Positions 44,158 through 54,294 of a stretch of 64,000 bases of DNA are shown piece by piece. Origin of the DNA: Megascapheus bottae (taxonomy: Eukaryota > Chordata > Mammalia > Rodentia > Geomyidae); contig JANJXV010000037.1 in NCBI GenBank assembly GCA_024803745.1, forward strand, positions 5,159,001 through 5,223,000, given 5' to 3'. The first letter of the stretch is position 1. Each line of letters begins with the position of its first letter. The notes under the pieces were generated by a model. The model searched no databases. It was not told the origin of the DNA and worked only from the letters and a program-made list of their open reading frames with translations. Both the position numbers and the translations under genes were made by a program.

Positions 44158-44368
44158 TTTTTTTTGTTTGTTTTTGTTTTTGTTTTTTTGCCTAGGACTT
44201 GAACTCAGAGTCTGGGCTCTATCCTTGGGTTTTCTCAAGGATAGTTCTATACCATTTGAGCCACAGCACCACTTCCAGCTTTTTCTGTGTATGTGGTATG
44301 GAGGAATCGAACAAAGGGCTTCTTGCATGCTAGGCAAAGACTCTACCATGAGGCCACACTCCTGTCCC
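44158..44368 (-). mobile_element. IDL-Geo SINE with (GTTTTT)n tail
   Basis: T/GTTT run at 44158-44191, 'ggacttgaactcagagtctg', 'ggaggaatcgaacaaaggg'. Confidence 0.88.
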
Positions 44369-44540
44369 TGTGCTCAAGGCTAGTGCTCTACCACTAGAGC
44401 CATGGCTCCATTTCTGGCTTTTGGTGGTTAAGTGGAGATTAAGAATTTCACCAGCATTCCTGTCTGAGTAGGCTTCAGACTGAGATCCTCAGATCACAAC
44501 CTCCAGAGAAGATAGGACTACAGGCATGAGCCACTAGTAA
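44369..44540 (-). mobile_element. 7SL/B1-Geo SINE, 3' truncated
   Basis: Begins in Geo ('gctcaaggctagtgctctac'), ends 'catgagccactagtaa'. Confidence 0.82.
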
Positions 44541-44551
44541 CTAGTTTATAC

Positions 44552-45142
44552 ATTTTTCTTCCTTTCTTCCTTTCTTCCTTCCTTTCTTTCTTCCTTCCTT
44601 CCTTTCTTTCTTTCTTTTTTATTATAATTAATAGAAGTTATATTCACAGTTTTATGTGCATTACTTCACAAACATTTCTATCCCTTCTCATGTTTTTGTC
44701 CCCATTTCCCTCCCCACCCCCACCCCTTATCTTGTTTTCCTCCCTTGCCTATCAGATTTCAAATAAACAAATAAACATATATACAATATATCAGATAACA
44801 GGGTAAGATACTGTAACAATATGAGATAAACAAGGGACAACAAAAGATATGAGAAATAACAGTATATTAAGAAAAACAGTCATACCTTATTGGCTCTTGT
44901 TTCTATATCTTGGAGGTCCTTTCATTTAGCCTCATCCTATATGGCCTTATGTATCTAGGTTTTGCTCTATTGTAAACCTTTGCTTGGAGAGTCCAAGTTT
45001 ATACTAATTATGACAAAGGAGGGAAACCATTGAGCCTATGTTCCTTTGAGTCTGGCTTACTTCACTTAACAAGATTTTAAGTCTTTCCATTTCCTTACAC
45101 TTGGGGTGATGTCGTTCTTTCTGATGGCAGCATAGAATTCCA
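44552..45142 (-). mobile_element. 5'-truncated L1 with (CTTT)n start
   Basis: T/C-rich tail 44552-44617, L1 3' UTR ('aattaatagaagttatattc', 'catttccctccccaccccca') and ORF2 end ('ctgatggcagcatagaattc'). It stops where a tRNA-like segment begins at 45143. Confidence 0.85.
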
Positions 45143-45179
45143 GTCTGGTTAGCACAGTAGCGTGTCAGTCTCATAATCT
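45143..45179 (+). other. tRNA-Met(CAT) 5' half, retro-derived fragment
   Basis: Thirty-seven bases follow the elongator tRNA-Met from base 1 through the anticodon loop: 'ggttagcacagtag' (D arm, with a 4-base loss) and 'cgtgtcagtctcataatct' with anticodon CAT at 45172-45174. There is no T arm or 3' half, so it is not a tRNA gene. Confidence 0.7.
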
Positions 45180-45418
45180 TTTTTTTTTTTCCCTGTGGGT
45201 TGTAGGGCTTGAACTCTGGGCCTGGGTGCTGTCCCTGAGCTCTTTAGTTCAAGGCTACATCCCTACCGCTGGAGCCATAGTGCCACTTCCAGTTTTCTAG
45301 TGGTTAACTGGAGATAAGAGTCTCATTTTCTTTTGTGCCAAGGCTGGCTTTGAACCATGATTCCTAGATCTCAGCCTCCTTATTAGCTAGGGTTACAGAC
45401 ATGAGCCATTGTGCACAG
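45180..45418 (-). mobile_element. 7SL/B1-Geo SINE with T-run against the tRNA half
   Basis: T11 at 45180-45190, then 'gggttgtagggcttgaactc' to 'catgagccattgtgcacagc'. CTAGTTTAT directly after it (45419-45427) also precedes the L1 at 44541-44549. Confidence 0.87.
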
Positions 45419-45427
45419 CTAGTTTAT

Positions 45428-46410
45428 CAATTTTTTAATTGAGAATGAAGAGAAAGAAAATGTTTGGTTCTTTGATGGTGTGGATTTTACTTATCCTCAT
45501 TAAAATTGTTCTGAGATTTTGCATTGTTTTCCCTGTGAGTTCCTGTCTTGTACTTGGGTTCCATTCACCATCTACCTGTTGTCTATCCCTGTGTGTTTAG
45601 TGCGGGTCTAAAGGGAATTTAGAGATAATCTAGGCTGACTCAGTCATTTTGTTGGAAATCTAAGGTGTGGGGCAGAAAGGAAACTGTTCAACTGTATTAC
45701 ACGTTGGACTAAGTACATTCATATATTTATTTCATGTTTACTATGTCCCATGCCCTGGACAGAGAAGAGCAAATATCACATGATATCAGTCCCTAAGTGA
45801 CAACAATCTACTAAAAAATTTACACACTGACCATGATAAGGTGGGCTGCGTTCAGAAATGTGAACTGAATCACCAGAAGGTTCGGAAAGCAGAAGGGGAG
45901 GGTGAAGAGATAGTAAGGACTAAAACTATCCACTTAAATCTCTCAGAGTGTACAAAGTTTTCCCAATTCATCAATCCATTCATTCATTTATTCATTCAAC
46001 TACCATGTATTGGATGTCTACTATTCAAATCAGTGAGCTTCATTCCAAAGACATAAAAGGCAGTTGATGTCTTAAAGACCAAATAAGTTCTATAAGCTAA
46101 GATGTCCAGCAAACTTCCAAATTCTAGTGACTGACCAAATAAGACATTCACTTTCAACACAAAGGAAATTGGTTTCACAGCTCTCTTTTTCTCCCCCAGG
46201 GGCTATACATAACAAGTTAGATTACAATTGTATAAACAGGCTTTGTTTCTAAGATCACAAGCTTAGCATGCATTTTCTACCTAGGGAGTGACTGATGTCC
46301 TTGAAATGGGCGGGTGGTATTTGTTCTTGGACAAGTCACTCAGCCACTCAGATAAGAATTTAATATTCAGAACTCACTTCTTCCTAATTATGTTACTTCT
46401 GTTTTCTATT
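45428..46410. other. Unassigned, with L2-like piece
   Basis: Bases 45966-46020 ('ccattcattcatttattcat', 'atgtattggatgtctac') resemble the antisense L2 3' end. No exon. Confidence 0.4.
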
Positions 46411-46412
46411 AT

Positions 46413-46427
46413 CTATCTCTCTGTCTA

Positions 46428-46469
<42 letters not shown>

Positions 46470-46472
46470 TCT
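46413..46472 (+). repeat. (TCTG)n(TCTA)n compound tetranucleotide
   Basis: TCTG units then TCTA units, on the tail side of the next SINE. Confidence 0.93.
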
Positions 46473-46489
46473 GTTTATGATATTCCTGT

Positions 46490-46678
46490 CTCAGTCCTGG
46501 GACTTGAACTCAGGGCCTGAGCACTGTCCTTGGGCTTTCTCAAGGTTAAGAGATCTGCTACTTGAGCCATGGCACCACTTCTGGATTTTTCTATGTATGT
46601 GGTACTGAGGAATTGAATTGGGGTTTTCGTGCATGCTCCGCAAACACTCTACCACTAGGCCAAACTCCTGGCCCTGAA
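46490..46678 (-). mobile_element. IDL-Geo SINE
   Basis: 'cctgggacttgaactcaggg', 'gtggtactgaggaattgaat', 'ctctaccactaggccaaact'. Confidence 0.9.
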
Positions 46679-46845
46679 TACATTTCTCTTTGGACAGTGT
46701 CACCCTTCCCTGGCTCTCCCCCATGTTTTTCCTCCTGGCCCCACCCACAAATTGTATAGTTCATTTCCAACACATCGTACATCTCTTTCTGTGCCCTCCA
46801 CCCCCAAAGATAGGAAAATGAACAAATAAGACAGAAAACAAAAAC
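46679..46845 (-). mobile_element. Probable L1 3' UTR piece
   Basis: 'gtatagttcatttccaacac' and a C/T-rich block are shared with 58440-58500, pointing to one L1 3' UTR subfamily. Confidence 0.45.
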
Positions 46846-46847
46846 AA

Positions 46848-47060
46848 AACATCCAGGCATGGTGGCTCAAGCCTGTAATCCTAGCTTCTCAGGGGGCTGA
46901 GATCTGAGGATCGAGGTTCAAAGCCAGCCCAAGCACTAAAGAACATAACAAGAAGTGGGGCTGAAGCTCAAGGGGTAGGATGGTAACCTTGAGCTGAAGA
47001 GCTCAGGGACAGTACCCAGGCCTAGAGTTCAAGCCCCATGCTCACCCCCCCCACACAAAA
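46848..47060 (+). mobile_element. 7SL/B1-Geo SINE with internal deletion
   Basis: 'ccaggcatggtggctcaagc' to 'gagttcaagccccatgctc'; the 'ctccaattaa' linker is lost. Confidence 0.88.
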
Positions 47061-47485
47061 GAACACAACAGCTACAAAAACAACCTCATTTCCATTTTGT
47101 CTGGTGACTCTTTATGTCCATCATATGTAGATAGTAGACATATTATCATTGTTCCCAACTCTCTAGTGATTTCACATTGGTAGCTTCAGTGGTGATAGAA
47201 GTTTTACACCGCAGTCATTGACAACCCTTAGACATCAAGCTTATATTTTAGTTGTCTCCTAGAGCGCTCCCTGTTAAGTTTCTGTGAGCCCTCCCTAGGA
47301 TTCTGAGGAAAGGTGGAGGGATACCCAATACTAAATGTTGACAGTTTACCCACAAAGAAGAGGAGACACTGCTGGGTAAATGGGCCAGTATGTTTAATAC
47401 GTTTCTGATTTTCTAAGTGGAAAAGGTAATTGCCTGAGAATTAAGCTGGGAAAGTAAGTCTTCATCTCTCTTCCACCCCTTTCTG
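47061..47485. other. Unassigned stretch
   Basis: No named repeat or exon in about 420 bases. Confidence 0.35.
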
Positions 47486-47487
47486 TG

Positions 47488-47690
47488 CTAGTGTCAATGA
47501 ATTTAAGGCATGGGCATTGTCTGTGAGCTTTTTTACTCACAGCTAGCAAGCACTCCACAGCTCTACTTGCTTTTTGGTAGTTAGATAGAAGAGTCTGGTA
47601 GATTTTCCTGCCTGGCCCAGCTTGGAACAGGGATGTTCAGATCTCAGCCTCCCGAGTAGCTGTGATTACAGCTGTGGTCACCCCACAGCA
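47488..47690 (-). mobile_element. 7SL/B1-Geo SINE, diverged
   Basis: 'ggcatgggcattgtctgtga', 'agatctcagcctcccgagta', ending 'gattacagctgtggtcacc'. Confidence 0.75.
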
Positions 47691-48370
47691 GTCCCTGCTC
47701 TTTCCAGTCTCTTTTAGAGGAACCTTTAGTGTAGCAGTGTGGTGCCCTGCTTGGCTGAGGCAACAGTGGAAGTTACCATTCACTAGGGCTACATACATCC
47801 CATCCAGTGTTCTGAAATGTTAGTCTTTTGTTTATGTACCTCCATGGTGGTGGGATGTCGCCTCCTGGGGGCTTATCCACTCTAACCAGTGCGGAATCCT
47901 CCCTGCTTTTTGTTTATTAAAAAATTTATTAACAGTGGTTTTTACATCATATTTCAAATGACATGTTTAACAAGTAATTCCTCCCTGTTTTACTGTAATG
48001 CCTGGCGCAGAGTCGGGCCTCTGAAACCCAGTGGAAACCTCACTGGCTATGATGGATCAATTTGTTTCTTCTAGTAACATCTGTTCATTGAAGCATACTC
48101 AGAATTCTTTGTATCCTTTTGTTCGTGGATCCCGGGTGTGTAACCTCCAGTGAGCAAAGACAGCTTTCTAGGAAACAAAGCCCGGGTTACTTCCCTGTGG
48201 CTCAGATGTGGGCCTCAGTTCGCTCTAGACCCAGCCGGGAAGTGTGGATGATCACGCCGGAGGCTTAAGGGTAGGTTAACTGTACGGATTTTTTTTTTTA
48301 TTCCTTAAAAGTTTCTTCTGGAGCCCTTCTCGGCAGTGTGGGTTTACTCTGTGACTCCCGATGACTTTAA
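47691..48370. other. Region upstream of the PRELID2 CpG island
   Basis: No repeat of the main families from 47700 to 48370. GC content rises from about 48120. May hold distal promoter elements. Confidence 0.4.
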
Positions 48371-48384
48371 ACTGGCTAGAAAGT

Positions 48385-48985
<601 letters not shown>

Positions 48986-49411
48986 CTAGGAAAAGTCGCT
49001 GCGGGCCGGGGAAGCCGTCTTGCACGTTTCCCGGGTGGAGGTAGACCAGAGAGCCCAGCGCTGTCTTCTTGGAGAGCTGTGGGATTTAGGGCAAGATGAT
49101 TTACAACCTCGGGCTTTTAAATTGGCTAATCTGGAACCAGTTTCTGGAGTGAAGCTTCTCAGTCGTGAGGTTGTTGTTGGCCTAGCTCTTTAGGAACCCT
49201 TGTCATCCTGAACTGCAGTCCTCTGCCGAGTGCAGAGGCATGTACCCCTAGCCAAACTCTGGTTTCTGCTAACTGGAAGCAGAGGAAAATTCTTTGAAAA
49301 ACTCCAAGTGCCTTGATTCCCGTCTAGTTCTGTTTAGTTAGTTCTCCGAAGACTCTGGCCGAGGCTCTGTCTTATCACTTAAGATTTAGAAGTAATCTAT
49401 ATAAGATGAGG

Positions 49412-49608
49412 GAATCCAGGGGAGCGTTGGTACACACCTATAATCCCATCTACTTGCGCCAACCGAGAGGTTGAGGCCAGCTTGGGCTGCAGAATTGAGA
49501 CACTTGGTCAAAAAAATCCATCAGAAGGGTTAGAGGTGTGGTTCAAGTGGTAGAGTGGTTGCTTAGCTTGTGGAAAGTCCTGGGTTTAACTCCCGAATAC
49601 TGAATAAA

Positions 49609-49645
<37 letters not shown>
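49412..49645 (+). mobile_element. B1-plus-ID composite SINE with (AAT)n tail
   Basis: 7SL-type 'ggtacacacctataatccca' and 'gaggttgaggccagcttggg' is followed by an ID-like module ('gtggttcaagtggtagagtg', 'gtcctgggtttaactccc') rather than Geo, then (ATA)n and GATGAT. It resembles B1-dID. Confidence 0.7.
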
Positions 49646-49647
<2 letters not shown>

Positions 49648-49659
49648 TGATGATAAAAA

Positions 49660-49895
49660 GCCGGTCGAGATGGCTCAAGCCTAGCTACTCAGGAGGCTGA
49701 GATCGAAGGATCAAGGTTCAAAGCTAGCCTAGGCACTAACTACCATGAGACTCTTATCTCTAACCACTAGAAAACTGGAAGTGGAGCTGTGGCTCAAGGG
49801 GTAGGGTGGTAGCCTTGAGCTGAAGAGCTCAGGGACAGCACCTAGGCCCAGAGTTCAAGCCCCAAGCGTCCCCCCCCCCAACACACACTAAAAGG
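49660..49895 (+). mobile_element. 7SL/B1-Geo SINE
   Basis: 'gccggtcgagatggctcaag' to 'gttcaagccccaagcgtcc' and a C-run tail. About 10 bases of 'ctgtaatc' are missing. Confidence 0.9.
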
Positions 49896-49954
49896 AGATT
49901 GTAGCACAAAGTCTGTTAAGGCCCTTTGCTTTCACATCCTGTTGTGTATGTGCA

Positions 49955-50157
49955 CACATATACTCGTACTGGACTTAAACTCAGGGCCTCATACTCAAGT
50001 TTGGGGCCTTACCACTTGAGCCACAGCTTCACTTACAGCTTTTTGCTGGTTAATTAGAGATAACAAAATTTCACAGACTGCCCTGGTTGGCAGGCCTTAC
50101 ATCTCAGTCTCCTGAGCAGCCAGGCTTATAGGCATGAGCCACTAGAGCCTGGCAGTT
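49955..50157 (-). mobile_element. 7SL/B1-Geo SINE
   Basis: 'actggacttaaactcagggc', 'taccacttgagccacagctt', ending 'gagccactagagcctggc'. Confidence 0.85.
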
Positions 50158-50570
50158 TTCATGTTCTTAAGCAAAATTGGCCGAGATCTAATTTGCCTTG
50201 GATAGTAGTCATTGGCAAATAAAATTTACATGCAACTTGAATTAAGGGAGGTGCTGGGTAGATAATCAGGCTTTGCCCCATTACAGAGGGTGACCAGGGT
50301 TCTTGGTCACCCAAGAGAGAGTAAGGTGATAATAGGGAAGGCCATTTTAGAGAGAATGTCAACTGGATAATTGTGCTTGAGCTCTGGTATCAACCATTAG
50401 TGCCCTACTCTTACTAGGAAGGCAGTCAAAGAGCTGGTAAGTGAATAGTTGGAGAAAAGCATGGACACATTATGGGTAGATTTTGCCTTGGGTTAAGCTT
50501 CTGAATTCAGAACAAAATACCAGCACCCCACTTTTTGTCCTGACCAGCACATTTGGAATGTGCCACTTGT
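50158..50570. other. Unassigned intronic stretch
   Basis: No named repeat in about 410 bases. Confidence 0.35.
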
Positions 50571-50572
50571 GC

Positions 50573-50631
50573 TAGTCAGTTTTCCATCATGATAAGGAAA
50601 TAATGGAGACAATTTGTAAAGGAAAACGCTT
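50573..50631 (-). mobile_element. MaLR-type LTR, segment 1
   Basis: 'gtcagttttccatcatgata' and 'ggaaataatggagacaattt' follow the antisense MaLR LTR end; interrupted by a SINE. Confidence 0.55.
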
Positions 50632-50931
50632 TTTTCTTTCTTTTTTTCTTTCTTTTTTTGGGTCATGGGACTTGAACTTGGCCTGGGCACTGTCTCAGAT
50701 CTCTTCAGCTTAAGGATACCACTTTACCCCTGGGCCTGGGGCACTGTTACTGAGTTCTTTGGCTCGAGGCTACCGCCTACCCTTGAGCCAAGCCCCACTT
50801 CCCCTCTTCTAGAGGTTAATTGGAGGTAAGAGTCTCAGGTTCTTTTGTGCCCGGGCTGGCTTTGAACAAGATCATCAGATCTCAGCCTCCTGAATAGCTA
50901 GGATAACAGGTGTGAGCCATCATGTCCAGCT
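50632..50931 (-). mobile_element. 7SL/B1-Geo SINE inserted in MaLR LTR
   Basis: T/C-rich tail, 'gggtcatgggacttgaactt', a partly duplicated Geo region (50730-50800), ending 'gtgagccatcatgtccagc'. AGGAAAACG repeats at 50620-50628 and 50932-50940. Confidence 0.87.
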
Positions 50932-50940
50932 AGGAAAACG

Positions 50941-51260
50941 TTTCTTTTGTCTCACAGTAGAGATCCTAGTTCATCATCAGCTGACCGTGAGGAGGCTGCA
51001 AGTGGTGGCAGCAGCCCATAGTAGAGTATATCTCAGTCAGGGAGAAAAAACAGGGGTGAGGAGTGGGCTGGAGTCCCACAATACCCTTCAAGGACACACA
51101 ACGGCCTAAGGTCTTCCCACAAGGCATGGTGTTAGCCTGCAGATCCAGCCTTTGGGGGTTATCCACATGATGGTACCTCTACTTCTTTGGAATGCTGCTC
51201 TGGGCTGTCATGTCCTCTTCCAGTGGAGTCGATGGTCTCAGGGGGTGAAATGCACATTAA
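50941..51260 (-). mobile_element. MaLR-type LTR, segment 2
   Basis: 'tttcttttgtctcacagtag' resumes the LTR after the SINE. The 3' limit is uncertain. Confidence 0.45.
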
Positions 51261-51450
51261 TAAATTATTAATGTCAATAAATTAAAGAAATGAGCACATA
51301 GCTTCCATAGAGATTGCATATGTGACATGGTATGGTGGCTCAGGAGTGGAGCAGAGGCTTGCTGGAATCTCAGAGAATGGTTCTTAGGAAGGCTTTCCCA
51401 CAGTACTGGAAAACGATGGCAATGCATGAATAGGAGTTTTGTAGATCAGC

Positions 51451-51451
<1 letters not shown>

Positions 51452-51508
<57 letters not shown>
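51452..51508 (+). repeat. (GT)n microsatellite
   Basis: About 25 GT units in PRELID2 intron 1. Confidence 0.96.
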
Positions 51509-51510
<2 letters not shown>

Positions 51511-51554
51511 AATTCTGCTCTCCCCATAATTTTTGTTTGATAATTTTGCCTTGG

Positions 51555-51627
51555 AATACTGGGGTTGAACTCAGGGGCTTGTTGCTTGCTAGGATCTCCT
51601 CCATTTAAGCCACATACTCAGCCCTTT
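51555..51627 (-). mobile_element. Old ID-like fragment
   Basis: 'actggggttgaactcagggg' and 'gcttgctaggatctcctcca' keep antisense ID order. Confidence 0.55.
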
Positions 51628-51674
51628 TGTTTCTATAATGAATATTTTCAAAATTAGCATTCATTATTATTATT

Positions 51675-51783
51675 TGCCCTTATTTGAGTTTGATCTCAAA
51701 ACTTCAAACTTGCTCAGCTTGCTTGATTAGCTGGTACTGTACAACTTGAGCCATGCCTCCAGCCCTGCTTCTTGCTAATTATT
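51675..51783 (-). mobile_element. Old SINE, first part (host of nested SINE)
   Basis: 'tgagtttgatctcaaaactt' and 'gtacaacttgagccatgcct'; continues at 52031 after the nested copy. Confidence 0.6.
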
Positions 51784-52030
51784 ATTATTATTATTGGTCA
51801 TGGGGCTTGAACTCTGGGCCTAGGCATTGTCCCTGAGCTCTTCAGCTCAAGGCTACCACCCTACCCCTTGGAGCCACTGTTCCCCACTTCCTGTTTTCTA
51901 GTGGTTTATTGGAGATAAGAGTCTCCTGTCTTTTCTGCTCGAGCTGGCCTTAAATTGAGCTGGCCTTGAACCGTGATCCTCAGATTTCCTGATTAGCTAG
52001 GATTATAGGTGTGAGCCACCACACCTGGCT
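51784..52030 (-). mobile_element. 7SL/B1-Geo SINE nested, with perfect 12-bp TSD
   Basis: (TTA)n tail, 'ggtcatggggcttgaactct', 'gatcctcagatttcctgatt', ending 'gagccaccacacctggct'. TTGCTAATTATT repeats at 51772-51783 and 52031-52042. A short 'gagctggcctt' stretch is duplicated at 51941-51972. Confidence 0.92.
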
Positions 52031-52160
52031 TTGCTAATTATTTTGAAGATAAAGTCTTGAGACTTTTCTGGCTGTCCTCAAACTTAGGTCTTCCAAACCT
52101 CAGCCTCTCGAGTAGTTTGAATTACAGATGTTAGACACAGTGCCAGCTCTGTAGTTTGGT
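52031..52160 (-). mobile_element. Old SINE, second part
   Basis: 'ttttgaagataaagtcttga', 'caaacctcagcctctcgagt', ending 'gttagacacagtgccagct'. Confidence 0.65.
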
Positions 52161-52183
52161 TCTTAACATAGGATTTGCTAACT

Positions 52184-52270
52184 TTGCTGAGCCTGGACTT
52201 AAACATATAATCTCCCATTCTATCCCCTGAGTAGGTGGGGTTATAGGCATGAGCCACAGTACCTAGCATT
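52184..52270 (-). mobile_element. B1-type SINE fragment
   Basis: 'gagcctggacttaaacatat' and 'gggttataggcatgagccac'. Confidence 0.6.
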
Positions 52271-52774
52271 CTATACAGTATTATTTTTACTCTTTCCAGC
52301 TGCTTTATATATCATTACGACTGCCTTTTCTTTCACAGTATGGGTACATTGAGGTACTGAATTTTCACAACCTCTCCCAGCTTGTCAAGTAAGAAAACCA
52401 GGCCTTCAGTCCAGGGGACTCCAAGGCCCATATCTTTGCTTGTGGGCTGTGCTGCTCTGCCTGTGCGTAATGGGTAAACAGATGTGGGAGAACAGTAGCT
52501 CAGTCACCTTCTCCAGTCTCAATTTCCTGTGCCTGAGGTAGACATCCAACTTAGATATGTGTGAGCCTGGGCATCTACAGTGCCTCCATTTTCCATTGCA
52601 GTGGAGCAGAGCTCTCCGAAACATCGTATCTTAAGCTAGTGGCAGATGTTGAATTCTCATGATTCCAAAACCCACGAGGTTGGGTTTTGAATGCCATGTG
52701 GTGAAATTGAAGTTGCTTCCTAGCTGCATGGTGTTAGAATCTGCTGTGATTCCAGCAAGGTGCCTGGAATGTAT
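52271..52774. other. Unassigned intronic stretch
   Basis: Bases 52340-52400 ('gtacattgaggtactgaatt', 'cttgtcaagtaagaaaacca') look MIR-like. No exon. Confidence 0.35.
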
Positions 52775-52790
52775 AGAAGTGAAGGAGGCT

Positions 52791-52904
52791 CTGGGGACCA
52801 AGACATGTGAAAGGGTATCAATGTATGGGAATTAATGCACCATCTATCTGGCAAATATCATGTAACCCTTCTATTAGTTACAATAAAAAATATATGAAAA
52901 AAAA
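52791..52904 (+). mobile_element. Very short L1 3' end with 16-bp TSD
   Basis: 114 bases that are the reverse complement of the L1 3' UTR at 20.8 and 38.3 kb ('gaccaagacatgtgaaaggg', 'gtaacccttctattagttac', A tail). AGAAGTGAAGGAGGCT repeats exactly at 52775-52790 and 52905-52920. Confidence 0.93.
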
Positions 52905-52916
52905 AGAAGTGAAGGA

Positions 52917-53147
52917 GGCTGGAATCCTAGTTACTCAGGAGTCTGAGATCTGAGGATCATGATTCAAAGCCAGCTGGAGCAGGAAAGTCTGTGTGACTCA
53001 TTTCTCTATTAGCTATCACAAAAGCCAGAAGTAGAGCTCTGCCCAAGTGGTAGAGCACCAGCTTTGAGTAAAAAGCTGAAGGATAGAACTCAGGCCCTGA
53101 GTTCAAGGTCAGGACAGTCACACACAATCGTACAGAGTCACACATAG

Positions 53148-53193
<46 letters not shown>
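52917..53193 (+). mobile_element. 7SL/B1-Geo SINE with (AC)n tail
   Basis: 'ggctggaatcctagttactc' to 'cctgagttcaaggtcagga', then (AC)n 53150-53193. Confidence 0.85.
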
Positions 53194-53197
<4 letters not shown>

Positions 53198-54068
53198 CTT
53201 CTTCCTCTAGGTGGATGTCATCCTGGTACCATCCATAAGCCTGCTTGACCAGGGCCTTTGTATAGTGAGCAATCAAAGCAACTGTAAAAAATAGCTTCCA
53301 CCTTTTTTTTTTTTTTAAGTTTTGTAGGGATTATGTCATTTATTCCAACTACCTTTTAGGAGGGTGTGAGGATCAAAAATGTAACAGTTTAACAAGGATA
53401 TACATTTTCTTTTTTCTTTTTGTAAGCCTAAGGTAGAAAGAATTACCTTTTTTTTTTAAAGATATGCTTTTATTTTTCTTTTATTGTCTGTAAATATATA
53501 TATATATATATTTTGAAAAAAATACGGGAAAATCATGTGGGGATCTCCAGGAAATATTTAATCTGATTTTTTTTTTCACAGTGGTATTTTTGAAGTTGCT
53601 TTAGAACTGAGGAAGTTCTATTTTAAATAGAATGCTCTGATCTATGGCTTTTGGTATGTTAGGACTTGCCTTCCAAGTTATAATACACTTACTATTTTTA
53701 AAACCAGAAGAATCTTTGCTCTTCTTCCACCTGTCTGTTGGATATCACAGTCAAAATGTTGGCTCCATGTTTCCCGCGATAAGTGGCACCTTGAAAACAA
53801 ACAGCACAATATTCTTTTTCCGTAGAAGGCAGCGCTTCTCCATTAGGACTTCATGGAAAAACACTGTGAAACCTCAAATGGTTTATTCATCAAATGCTAA
53901 ACTGTAAAAATCAATGCACTTGTCAATGTGTTTTGGCTTCTTTCGTTGAGTCTTACTTTTCCTGCTCATCACTTACAGCTGTTTCCTTTTTTTGACTGAA
54001 AACCATCTACAAAGAGAACATGAAGTTACATGGGTAAACTCAGCAGAATAGAAACCCTGATTTTCCTG
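53194..54068. other. Unassigned intronic stretch with T-runs
   Basis: T/A-rich with (TA)n at 53494-53511. Frame 53644-53907 has no family match. Confidence 0.35.
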
Positions 54069-54071
54069 AAG

Positions 54072-54072
54072 G

Positions 54073-54119
<47 letters not shown>
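54072..54119 (+). repeat. (GT)n microsatellite
   Basis: About 23 GT units, tail side of the following antisense SINE. Confidence 0.95.
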
Positions 54120-54121
<2 letters not shown>

Positions 54122-54294
54122 GCAGCTTGAAATCAGGACCTGGGCACTATCCCTTAGCTTTTCTACCAGCATTTTTTGGTGGTGAATTGGAGATGAGAGC
54201 TCTTCAGACTTTCCTCTCCAGGCTGGCTTTGAACTGAGTGTCTGAGGTCCCAGACTTCTCGGATCCCAGGGGTGAGCCACCAGTCCCTGGCTCC
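54120..54294 (-). mobile_element. 7SL/B1-Geo SINE, Geo part shortened
   Basis: 'gcagcttgaaatcaggacct', 'gtgaattggagatgagagct', ending 'gtgagccaccagtccctggc'. Confidence 0.82.

Noticed and set aside
45143..45179. A functional tRNA-Met gene
   Set aside because: Only the 5' half is present, the D arm has a deletion and there is no T arm.
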